DNA from: an uncultured Flavobacterium sp.
Lineage (GTDB): Bacteria; Bacteroidota; Bacteroidia; Flavobacteriales; Flavobacteriaceae
DNA length: 41,578 bases
NCBI GenBank assembly: GCA_913061465.1
Contig: CAJXSU010000011.1
Span: forward strand, 1 to 41,578
Reading direction: 5' to 3'
In this document: piece by piece, positions 18,328 to 25,159 of the stretch
Position numbering within the stretch: position 1 is the stretch's first letter
Layout of the letters: every line of letters begins with the position of its first letter
Made by a program: the position numbers and the translations under genes
Notes under the pieces: model-generated
What the model saw: the letters and a program-made list of their open reading frames with translations, nothing else
Told to the model about the DNA's origin: nothing
Databases searched by the model: none

Positions 18328-18912
18328 ATGCTGCGAGAAAAACTTTCAAATTACAATCTTATTTTAGCTTCAGGTTCTCCTCGAAGACAACATTTCTTCA
18401 AAGAATTAGACGTTCCTTTTACCATTGTCATCAAAGAAGTAAATGAAATTTATCCAGATCATTTGAAAGGAGTTCAAATAACAGATTATTTAGCAGATCT
18501 AAAATCTAAACGTTTTAATAATTTACAAACTAATGATTTATTGATAACATCTGATACTATTGTTTGGTTTGAAGAAAAAGCAATTGGGAAACCAATAAAT
18601 AAAAATGATGCATTTAATATGCTAAAAAAAATGTCTGGAAAAGAACATGATGTTTATACATCAGTAAGTATAAAAGGAAAAACTTTTCAAAAGATATTTA
18701 ATGATAAAACTAGTGTAGAGTTTGAAGAATTTACAAATGAAGAAATTAACTATTATCTAACAAAATTTACTCCATTTGACAAAGCTGGAAGTTATGGAAT
18801 TCAAGACTGGATTGGGTTAATAGGAGTAAAAAAGATCACAGGAAGCTATTTTAATGTAATGGGTTTACCTGTTCATAAATTATACAAAGAATTGCTAATA
18901 ATTGCTCAATAA
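18328..18912 (+). CDS. maf: Maf family nucleoside triphosphate pyrophosphatase
   Basis: 194 residues. Maf proteins hydrolyse non-canonical or specific NTPs (dTTP/UTP for the YhdE type) to the monophosphate. The signature LASGSPRR near residue 13-20 and the catalytic-base motif ITSDTIVWF (about 70-78) are present, as are GKP and the KAGSYGIQDWIG block. Normal length. 65 bases after smpB, 46 before the transketolase gene. Subclass (dTTP/UTP versus m7GTP) is not certain from memory, though the FDKAGSYGIQD motif favours the YhdE side. Confidence 0.95.
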   Translation: MLREKLSNYNLILASGSPRRQHFFKELDVPFTIVIKEVNEIYPDHLKGVQITDYLADLKSKRFNNLQTNDLLITSDTIVWFEEKAIGKPINKNDAFNMLKKMSGKEHDVYTSVSIKGKTFQKIFNDKTSVEFEEFTNEEINYYLTKFTPFDKAGSYGIQDWIGLIGVKKITGSYFNVMGLPVHKLYKELLIIAQ

Positions 18913-18958
18913 GGTTTAATTAATAGTTTATTTTTACCTTTAAATAACTACTCAAAGA

Positions 18959-19912
18959 ATGAAAAAATATACATACACAGAAATGAAAGACACTCGCTCT
19001 GGTTTTGGTGATGGTTTAACAGAGTTAGGAAAAACAAATCCTAATGTAGTTGCACTATGTGCTGATTTAATAGGGTCATTGAAAATGAATGATTTTAAAG
19101 ACAATCACCCAGAACGTTTCTTTCAAGTAGGAATAGCAGAAGCTAATATGATGGGTATAGCTGCAGGATTAACCATAGGGGGCAAAATACCATTTACAGG
19201 TACATTTGCTAACTTTTCTACTGGTCGTGTATATGATCAAATACGTCAATCCATAGCCTATTCAGATAAAAATGTAAAAATTTGTGCCTCTCATGCCGGA
19301 TTAACACTAGGGGAAGACGGTGCAACTCATCAAATTTTAGAAGATATTGGTTTAATGAAGATGTTGCCAGGAATGACAGTTATTAACACTTGTGACTACA
19401 ACCAAACAAAAGCAGCAACTATTGCCATAGCTGAGCATCATGGCCCTGTTTATTTACGTTTTGGTCGTCCAAAAGTGCCGGTATTTATGCCTACAGATCA
19501 ACCTTTCAAAATTGGTAAAGCCGTTACATTAACTGAGGGTACTGATGTAACCATTGTTGCTACAGGTCATTTAGTTTGGGAATCTTTACAAGCTGCAGAA
19601 AAATTAGAAGCTGAAGGAATTAGTGCTGAGGTTATTAATATTCATACGATTAAACCTTTAGATGAAGAAGCAATTTTAAAATCTATAGCTAAAACAGGAT
19701 GTATAGTTACGGCTGAAGAACACAATAAATTTGGAGGTTTAGGGGAAAGTGTTGCGAGATGTTTAGCTCAGAACTGCCCTACTCCACAAGAGTTTGTAGC
19801 TGTTAATGATACTTTTGGTGAATCTGCTACACCAGCTCAATTGATGGAGAAATATAATATCAATGATGAAGCAGTTGTTAAGGCAGTAAAAAATGTCTTA
19901 AAAAGAAAATAA
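18959..19912 (+). CDS. Transketolase, C-terminal subunit
   Basis: 317 residues covering the pyrimidine-binding and C-terminal domains of transketolase only (split form). Motifs include the VGIAEANMMGIAAGL block with the Glu that activates thiamine diphosphate, HAGLTLGEDGATHQ, and YLRFGRPKVPV. The N-terminal subunit that binds the diphosphate is needed for activity but is not in the window; upstream is maf and downstream a barrel protein. A TACCTTTA sequence 16 bases before the ATG is one base off the -7 consensus. Acts in the cytoplasmic non-oxidative pentose phosphate pathway. Similarity to DXP synthase is expected but the motifs fit transketolase better. Confidence 0.93.
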   Translation: MKKYTYTEMKDTRSGFGDGLTELGKTNPNVVALCADLIGSLKMNDFKDNHPERFFQVGIAEANMMGIAAGLTIGGKIPFTGTFANFSTGRVYDQIRQSIAYSDKNVKICASHAGLTLGEDGATHQILEDIGLMKMLPGMTVINTCDYNQTKAATIAIAEHHGPVYLRFGRPKVPVFMPTDQPFKIGKAVTLTEGTDVTIVATGHLVWESLQAAEKLEAEGISAEVINIHTIKPLDEEAILKSIAKTGCIVTAEEHNKFGGLGESVARCLAQNCPTPQEFVAVNDTFGESATPAQLMEKYNINDEAVVKAVKNVLKRK

Positions 19913-19946
19913 TTTATTTATGTATTTTAATTTGAAATAAAAAATT

Positions 19947-20582
19947 ATGAAAAAAATAATATTTGCTTGTTTTTTATTAACTCTTGTAACTAAAAATTCG
20001 CAGGCTCAACTACAATTTGGATTAAAAGGTGGGGTTAATTATAATTCAGACTCCTTTGAGGGTGTTTCAAATGATGTACTAAATGGTGCAAAAACTAAGA
20101 CTGGAATTCATACAGGATTATGGCTTAGAGCAAAATTGCCAGTGATAGGTTTATATATAAGACCAGAATTAGTATACACTGAATTAAATAATAGTGTAAA
20201 CTATGAGAGCCCATTTGCTGCTCCAAAAACTACTGACTTTAAATATAGAAAAATAGATGTTCCTGTATTAATTGGAAAGAAGTTTTTAGGTATTGGCAAT
20301 GTTTTTGCTGGCCCATCTTTTCAATATATCTTATCCTCAGATTTTGAGTTAAATGATTTAAGAGAGGTCTCTACTGAAAGTTTTTCATTGGGTATTCAAC
20401 TAGGTGCAGGGATAGAACTAGGGCGTTTAGGAATAGATTTAAGATGGGAAAGAGGTCTGTCTAAAACTGAAACTGTTTTTGTCGATAATACAATTTTTGA
20501 CAGTAATTTTAATTTTGATAAAAGAGTGAGTCAGATTATTTTTGGAGTTTCTTATCGACTAAGTAAAATCAAAAAAGATTAA
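19947..20582 (+). CDS. Outer-membrane beta-barrel (porin family) protein
   Basis: 211 residues: signal peptide (cleaved after NSQAQ, residue 21) and then amphipathic strands typical of the small OmpW/OprF-like barrel group, starting with LQFGLKGGVNYNSD and ending in QIIFGVSYRLSKIKKD. No plug or peptidoglycan-binding domain. Likely a structural or adhesion-type outer-membrane protein; specificity unknown. It is 34 bases after the transketolase gene and is followed by a strong terminator shared with the convergent FKBP gene. Confidence 0.88.
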   Translation: MKKIIFACFLLTLVTKNSQAQLQFGLKGGVNYNSDSFEGVSNDVLNGAKTKTGIHTGLWLRAKLPVIGLYIRPELVYTELNNSVNYESPFAAPKTTDFKYRKIDVPVLIGKKFLGIGNVFAGPSFQYILSSDFELNDLREVSTESFSLGIQLGAGIELGRLGIDLRWERGLSKTETVFVDNTIFDSNFNFDKRVSQIIFGVSYRLSKIKKD

Positions 20583-20583
20583 A

Positions 20584-20618
20584 AAAAAAGCTCTTGATTA
20601 ATCAAGAGCTTTTTTTTT
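20584..20618. terminator. Bidirectional intrinsic terminator
   Basis: Stem GCTCTTGA/TCAAGAGC around a TTAA loop (20590-20609), with an A-run before and a T-run after, so it works for both the barrel gene and the convergent FKBP gene. Confidence 0.9.
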
Positions 20619-20633
20619 GATAAATATGTATGT

Positions 20634-21509
20634 TTAATTAATGTCTGGATTTAAATAATCCGGTAACGTTGGATTATTTGGATCATTAAAATCGTTTGTC
20701 GGATCACCATCAGCACCGCCTTCGTCTTTTGTTAAAACCCCGTCATTGTCATCATCTGGGTCGGAGAAGTTTGGAAAACCATCACCATCAGTATCGTCAT
20801 TTCTTGGATCTCCATCACCATCAGGGTCTTCCAGTATTGATGGAACAGAATCTAAATCGTGATCAGTGTTTTCTATTAGATCATATAATTCTATATAAAA
20901 CATCAAACTCGAACTTGGAGGAATTCCAGCAGTTCCAAATTTACCATAAGCTAATCCAGAGGGAATAAATAATATACCCTTACCACCATTTTCATAAGTG
21001 ATTGGACCATTATTGGTAATATTTTCACCACCTTTAAAATTAGTAAAGCCATGAGACCATCCTCTGATTACAGAATTTAAAGTAAGCCATATTGGATTTA
21101 CTAGACGTTCATCAAAATCAATTAATTCAACTGTAGAATTAAAATATTGACCTTTATATTTAACTAAAACTGAATCAACTTCGGTTGGATAGCCTTTATC
21201 TGGTGTTGGACTCCCTTCATTTTTTACAAAAACATATAGTTTATAATCAACATCAAAATCTGTTACGTCTTGTGTTAATAACCTAGAATCATTAATAAGT
21301 GCAGTAGCACCTGTAATGAGGGGTTGAACTGAATCTATTACATCATTATAATAATGATTTTCTAAAAAAACAAGAATAGAATCATTGTCAATCAATGCTT
21401 GTCCTTCATAATCAAAATCATCTACTGGCACTCCAAAAGTATCATCATCACAGGCATAGCCTATGAACAATATTGATAAACATAAAAATAAAAGCTTTCT
21501 ATTAAACAT
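20634..21509 (-). CDS. FKBP-type peptidyl-prolyl isomerase lipoprotein with acidic TSP3-like tail
   Basis: 291 residues. Signal peptide with lipobox IGYAC (Cys20); an N-terminal extension; an FKBP domain (about 115-215) with VIRGWSHG, IPSGLAYG and IPPSSSLMFYIELYD; then a tail of about 75 residues dense in Asp with DPDGDGDPRNDDTDGDGFPN-type thrombospondin type 3-like repeats that should bind calcium. Expected to fold proteins or act as chaperone at the outer membrane surface or in the periplasm. Divergent from the S4-domain gene. The Asp tail makes the protein unusually acidic. Confidence 0.92.
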   Translation of the reverse strand: MFNRKLLFLCLSILFIGYACDDDTFGVPVDDFDYEGQALIDNDSILVFLENHYYNDVIDSVQPLITGATALINDSRLLTQDVTDFDVDYKLYVFVKNEGSPTPDKGYPTEVDSVLVKYKGQYFNSTVELIDFDERLVNPIWLTLNSVIRGWSHGFTNFKGGENITNNGPITYENGGKGILFIPSGLAYGKFGTAGIPPSSSLMFYIELYDLIENTDHDLDSVPSILEDPDGDGDPRNDDTDGDGFPNFSDPDDDNDGVLTKDEGGADGDPTNDFNDPNNPTLPDYLNPDIN

Positions 21510-21544
21510 TTAAATAAATTTAGTGCTGCAATTTACCATTTTTA

Positions 21545-21552
21545 TACCTTTG
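21545..21552 (+). promoter_or_regulatory. -7 promoter element TACCTTTG for the S4-domain operon
   Basis: Exact TAnnTTTG with 32 bases to the ATG at 21585; no clear -33 TTG. Confidence 0.5.
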
Positions 21553-21584
21553 TAGAAAGTGATTATGCTTTTTTTAACTTTTTT

Positions 21585-21959
21585 ATGAGAATAGATAAAT
21601 ATCTTTGGTGTATTCGTATTTTTAAAACAAGAAATATTGCAACTGAATCTTGTAAAAAGGGACAAGTTAAAATTGATGGTACTAATTGTAAACCCTCTAA
21701 AGATGTTTATGGTGGTGAAATTATTTCAGTTCGTAAGAACCAAATAAACTATAAGATTGAAATACTTACTATCCCTGAGAGTAGAATTGGTGCCAAATTG
21801 GTTCAACAATTTTGTAAGGATGTTACTCCAAAAGAAGAGTTTGAAAAATTAGATTTACTTCAATACTCCAAAGATTATTATAGAAAAAGAGGAACAGGAA
21901 GACCCACAAAAAAAGACAGAAGAGATATAGATGATTATTATGAATCTCCAGAACAATAA
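21585..21959 (+). CDS. S4-domain RNA-binding protein (Hsp15/HslR-like)
   Basis: 124 residues. The S4 fold is at the N terminus: MRIDKYLWCIRIFKTRNIA, then KGQVKIDG and KPSKDVYGGEIISV. The C-terminal part is basic and ends with RPTKKDRRDIDDYY, as in Bacteroidota proteins of this class. E. coli Hsp15 binds 50S subunits carrying stalled nascent chains and helps ribosome recycling; the same role is inferred here. Five bases separate it from the phosphoribosyltransferase gene, so the two are cotranscribed. Confidence 0.93.
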   Translation: MRIDKYLWCIRIFKTRNIATESCKKGQVKIDGTNCKPSKDVYGGEIISVRKNQINYKIEILTIPESRIGAKLVQQFCKDVTPKEEFEKLDLLQYSKDYYRKRGTGRPTKKDRRDIDDYYESPEQ

Positions 21960-21964
21960 ATAAA

Positions 21965-22465
21965 ATGGAACAGACAACTATTATTTTAAATCACATTCAA
22001 ATTGATCAAAAAATTAAAAGGATTGCTTATCAAATCTATGAGGCAAATAGCTCTGAAAAAGAGGTTGTAATTGCTGGAATTCAAGGAAATGGTTTTTATT
22101 TCTCAACACTATTAGCCAAATCTTTAGATCAGATTTCTTCTTTAAAAATTTCACTTTGTGAGGTGTATATTGATAAAAAAAATCCTTTAAACAAAATAAC
22201 TACAAGTATTAAAACTTCTGATTATGAAAATAAATCTATTGTCTTAGTAGATGACGTTTTAAACTCAGGAACTACACTAATTTATGGCATTAAGCATTTT
22301 CTATGCGTTCCTTTGAAGCGTTTCAAAACAGCTGTACTTGTTAATAGAAATCATAAAAAATACCCTGTTAAAGCAGATTTTAAAGGAATTTCTTTGTCAA
22401 CCTCAATTAATGAACATGTAGAGGTTAGTTTTGATAAAAAAAACTCAAAAGCTTATTTAATGTAG
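21965..22465 (+). CDS. PyrR-like phosphoribosyltransferase-domain protein
   Basis: 166 residues with a type I PRTase fold. The PRPP-binding motif is SIVLVDDVLNSGTTL at about residues 91-105, preceded by VVIAGIQGNGFYF, which fits the substrate loop. Size and sequence resemble flavobacterial 'phosphoribosyltransferase domain-containing' proteins and PyrR. The sequence does not tell whether it acts as uracil phosphoribosyltransferase, as an RNA-binding attenuator, or on another base. No pyr gene lies nearby. Its end overlaps the end of convergent aroK by nine bases. Confidence 0.88.
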   Translation: MEQTTIILNHIQIDQKIKRIAYQIYEANSSEKEVVIAGIQGNGFYFSTLLAKSLDQISSLKISLCEVYIDKKNPLNKITTSIKTSDYENKSIVLVDDVLNSGTTLIYGIKHFLCVPLKRFKTAVLVNRNHKKYPVKADFKGISLSTSINEHVEVSFDKKNSKAYLM

Positions 22466-22975
22466 TAAAATTCTAATTTCAGCTACAATGTCGTCTACTG
22501 CTTTAGAATTAATTGAAATACGATGTTTTGCTTTTTCATAATATACGCTTCGTTCAAATAAATGTTTAGCTATGTATTCAATTAAACTGTCTTTTTTAAG
22601 TGAAGCTATTAAGGGTCTCTTGGAGCTGTTGATTTTTAACCTTTCATATAAAGTTGTAACAGACCCCTGAAGGTAGATGGAATAAACATTGGCTTCTTGA
22701 GAAATAATATTAATGTTGTTTGCATAACAGGGAGTTCCTCCACCTAACGATAAAACATAAGAATCATTTTCATTAATAAATTTTTTCAGATAGTTATGTT
22801 CAATATTCCTGAAATATATCTCACCTTTTTCTGTGAATATTTCTGATATGGTTTTATTTTCTTTTTTTTCAATATAATTATCTAAATCGGTAAAATTTTG
22901 ATAAAGTTTTTTTGCTAATTGAGAACCAATTGTAGTTTTACCACAACCCATATATCCTAAAAGAATAATTTTCAT
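22457..22975 (-). CDS. aroK: Shikimate kinase
   Basis: 172 residues. Phosphorylates shikimate at the 3-hydroxyl using ATP (chorismate pathway, cytoplasm). Walker A GYMGCGKTT at 7-15, shikimate-binding Asp32 (TDLD), Arg56 (FRNIE) and GGG at 78-80 (LGGGTPC) are all present, and the lid Arg is in the SSKRPLI stretch. Single gene here, divergent from the tRNA pair and tail to tail with the phosphoribosyltransferase gene. Confidence 0.96.
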   Translation of the reverse strand: MKIILLGYMGCGKTTIGSQLAKKLYQNFTDLDNYIEKKENKTISEIFTEKGEIYFRNIEHNYLKKFINENDSYVLSLGGGTPCYANNINIISQEANVYSIYLQGSVTTLYERLKINSSKRPLIASLKKDSLIEYIAKHLFERSVYYEKAKHRISINSKAVDDIVAEIRILLH

Positions 22976-23046
22976 ACAAACTAAATTTACTTACAAATAT
23001 CGATAAAAAATAAAGTAAAATAAGAGCTTTTCTGTTTGAATGCGTT

Positions 23047-23054
23047 TATATTTG
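23047..23054 (+). promoter_or_regulatory. -7 promoter element TATATTTG for the tRNA pair
   Basis: Exact TAnnTTTG, 22 bases before the mature 5' end of tRNA-Lys, with a pyrimidine/T-rich -33 region. Confidence 0.6.
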
Positions 23055-23076
23055 CATTCTTTATAATAAAAGATAA

Positions 23077-23149
23077 GACCTGGTAGCTCAGTTGGTAGAG
23101 CATCTCCCTTTTAAGGAGAGGGTCCTGGGTTCGAGCCCCAGCCCGGTCA
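23077..23149 (+). tRNA. tRNA-Lys (anticodon TTT)
   Basis: 73 bases with a full cloverleaf: acceptor GACCTGG pairs with CCCGGTC (one G-T pair), anticodon stem TCTCC/GGAGA with loop CTTTTAA placing TTT at 23110-23112, and T-arm CTGGG/CCCAG with TTCGAGC. Discriminator base A; CCA is not encoded. Confidence 0.98.
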
Positions 23150-23175
23150 CTAAAGAAAAAGTCTTTATTTAAAAA

Positions 23176-23260
23176 GCGCACGTGGCGGAATTGGTAGACG
23201 CGCCAGCTTGAGGGGCTGGTATCCGTTTAGGATGTGGAAGTTCGAATCTTCTCGTGCGCA
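23176..23260 (+). tRNA. tRNA-Leu (anticodon GAG)
   Basis: 85 bases, class II with a long variable arm. Acceptor GCGCACG pairs with CGTGCGC, anticodon stem CCAGC/GCTGG with loop TTGAGGG placing GAG at 23210-23212, T-loop TTCGAAT. Discriminator A; CCA not encoded. 26 bases after tRNA-Lys and presumably cotranscribed with it. Confidence 0.97.
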
Positions 23261-23313
23261 CTTTAATACACTTTTTCACAAAACATTAACCATTCTTATT
23301 GTCTTTTAATCAT

Positions 23314-23321
23314 TACTTTTG
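23314..23321 (+). promoter_or_regulatory. -7 promoter element TACTTTTG, near-leaderless
   Basis: Exact TAnnTTTG with only four bases to the ATG at 23326, so the transcript should start at or beside the start codon. A TTG at 23299-23301 is too close to be a standard -33 element. Confidence 0.5.
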
Positions 23322-23325
23322 TTGC

Positions 23326-24141
23326 ATGCATTTTAGGAAATTCATCACATTACTCTTTTTTTTCTTCTCAATACAAGTTTACTCTCAGACGGATAGTTTA
23401 GTTGTTAAGATTCTAAAAGGTCAAGTAATAGACACTGAAACAAAGAAAGCTTTAAGTGCTTCCCATATACTAAATCTTAATTCAGTTACGGGTACCATTA
23501 CTAATGATAAAGGATTTTTTGAAATAACAGCTAAAACAAATGATACTATAATGGTCTCTTATTTGGGGCATTCTTCAATAAAGATTAAGGTAACAAATGA
23601 TTTGTTAAAAGGAAATGAATTATTGATTGCTTTATATGAGAAGTCTGAAGAAATAAAAGAAATTATTATTAGATCCAGTAAATTAATTGGTGTATTAGAG
23701 GTAGATGTTAAACAGGTGCCCAAAGATAGATTTACCAGAATTAAAATTAATGGTATTAGGCAAACTTACGAAATTGCTAGACCAAGAGCAGGTGATTTTT
23801 CTTCACCAATTGCAGCGTTATTTCAACCTGTTGATTTCTTATTTAAGTTATTTGGAAAAAAACCTAAACAACTTAAAAAACTTCAAAAAATCAAAAAAGA
23901 GGATAATCTTCGTAAGATTATGGCAGGTAAATTTGACCGAGAGGTCATGATGGAGTATTTAGAAATGGATAGAAATGACCTTATGAAGTTAATTTCAGAT
24001 TGTAACTACTCCGAATATTTTGTCAAAAATGCCAGTGATTTACAAATGATTGAAGCAGTTCTTGATTGTTATGAAATATATAAGGCGCTAAAAAATGGTA
24101 AAATAGAACGAAGTAGATTGCCTACAAAAAAAAATAATTAA
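23326..24141 (+). CDS. Exported protein with carboxypeptidase-like regulatory domain
   Basis: 271 residues. Signal peptide ending VYSQ (about residue 20), then a CarboxypepD_reg-like beta-sandwich (about 27-105: LKGQVIDTETKKALSASHIL, ITNDKGFFEI, VSYLGHSSIKI), the same domain found at the N terminus of TonB-dependent receptors, but no plug or barrel follows. The last 150 residues are basic and helical (KKPKQLKKLQKIKKEDN), with no domain I recognise. Probably periplasmic or outer-membrane associated. I start at ATG 23326; the frame is open to a TTG at 23299 but that would put the promoter inside the gene. Followed by a strong terminator. Confidence 0.85.
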   Translation: MHFRKFITLLFFFFSIQVYSQTDSLVVKILKGQVIDTETKKALSASHILNLNSVTGTITNDKGFFEITAKTNDTIMVSYLGHSSIKIKVTNDLLKGNELLIALYEKSEEIKEIIIRSSKLIGVLEVDVKQVPKDRFTRIKINGIRQTYEIARPRAGDFSSPIAALFQPVDFLFKLFGKKPKQLKKLQKIKKEDNLRKIMAGKFDREVMMEYLEMDRNDLMKLISDCNYSEYFVKNASDLQMIEAVLDCYEIYKALKNGKIERSRLPTKKNN

Positions 24142-24188
24142 ATATTAAATTGATTTTAATATCAATTAATTTAAAGTTTTTATGTAAT

Positions 24189-24221
24189 AAAAAAAACCAG
24201 CTTAATAGCTGGTTTTTTTTT
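24189..24221. terminator. Bidirectional intrinsic terminator
   Basis: Stem AACCAGCT/AGCTGGTT with loop TAAT (stem from 24195), flanked by an A-run and a T-run. Serves the regulatory-domain gene and the convergent prohibitin-like gene. Confidence 0.9.
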
Positions 24222-24235
24222 GAAGTGAGTTAAAA

Positions 24236-25069
24236 TTATTGATTTCCTAATATTATAGGCATTCCATTTTTTCCAGAACCAATAATTACTACTTTACTAT
24301 TAGGTGATTGGGATAATTTAATAGTAGCTTCAATTCCTTTATCCTGTAAAATTCTATCATTTAATGAAGCGCTTAGAATCCTGTTGGCATCTGCCTTACC
24401 CTGAGCTTCAATAATTTGCTTTTCTGCTTCTTTTTTAGCAGTTACCAATCTAAACTCGTATTCTAAAGATTCTTGTTCTTGTTTTAACTTACGTTCAATA
24501 GCTGTTTTAATTGTTGGAGGAAGTGTTACATCTCTAACTAATACCGAATTTAATTGGATGTATTGAGGACCTAATATCTTTTTAGTCTCTTCAAATATCT
24601 CTGTTTGTATTGCATCTCTTTTTGTAGAATATAATTGTTCTGGTGTATATCTACCAACAACACTTCTAGTAGCAGATCTAATTGCAGGAATAATTACATC
24701 GTCTTCATAGGCTTCACCTCTAGTTTGGTGCAATAAGGCAACTGTAGCTGTTGTAGCTTGGTATAAAACAGAAGCGTCTAATTTAATTTCTAATCCGTTT
24801 GATGATAATACAGACATCTTTTCTTCAAATAACTCTTGTTGTCTAACATTGTATTTAAAAACCTTGTTCCAGGGCATCACTAGGTTAAAACCTTCATTTA
24901 AAGGTGGTACATCAGTTACTACTCCTCCAATCCATTCATATAGGACACCACGTTCTCCTGAACCAATTGTAACTGCAGATTTTGAAATCAATACAATTAA
25001 TGAAAGAACTATTCCTATTGTGATTAGAGCTCCTTTTGGAAATTTAAATTCAATTTGATTATTTGCCAT
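24236..25069 (-). CDS. Prohibitin-like SPFH/Band 7 protein
   Basis: 277 residues: an N-terminal hydrophobic anchor (about 14-30), then the SPFH domain with GSGERGVLYEWIGGVV and the QQELFEEKMSVLSSNGLEI strand, and a C-terminal coiled-coil region rich in Glu and Ala (KLKQEQESLEYEFRLVTAKKEAEKQ). Prohibitin-type proteins form ring or cage assemblies at the inner membrane and often hold back FtsH; the same is inferred here. 90 bases separate it from the upstream VWA-like gene; that gap holds no exact TAnnTTTG element. Confidence 0.93.
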   Translation of the reverse strand: MANNQIEFKFPKGALITIGIVLSLIVLISKSAVTIGSGERGVLYEWIGGVVTDVPPLNEGFNLVMPWNKVFKYNVRQQELFEEKMSVLSSNGLEIKLDASVLYQATTATVALLHQTRGEAYEDDVIIPAIRSATRSVVGRYTPEQLYSTKRDAIQTEIFEETKKILGPQYIQLNSVLVRDVTLPPTIKTAIERKLKQEQESLEYEFRLVTAKKEAEKQIIEAQGKADANRILSASLNDRILQDKGIEATIKLSQSPNSKVVIIGSGKNGMPIILGNQ

Positions 25070-25159
25070 TTTTTTTATTTTTAATATTTATGCTAATTTA
25101 CAACTTAATGTTCTGTTTTATAGCTGTTATATAAATTATATAATAAAATCAGTAGGTAT

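Noticed and set aside
20696..20968. 90-residue plus-strand open frame rich in His
   Set aside because: It is the antisense reading of the Asp-rich tail of the FKBP gene (GAT/GAC reads as His-like codons on the other strand).
22987..23181. 64-residue minus-strand open frame
   Set aside because: It runs across the tRNA-Lys gene, which is certain from its cloverleaf; the coding frame is a by-product.
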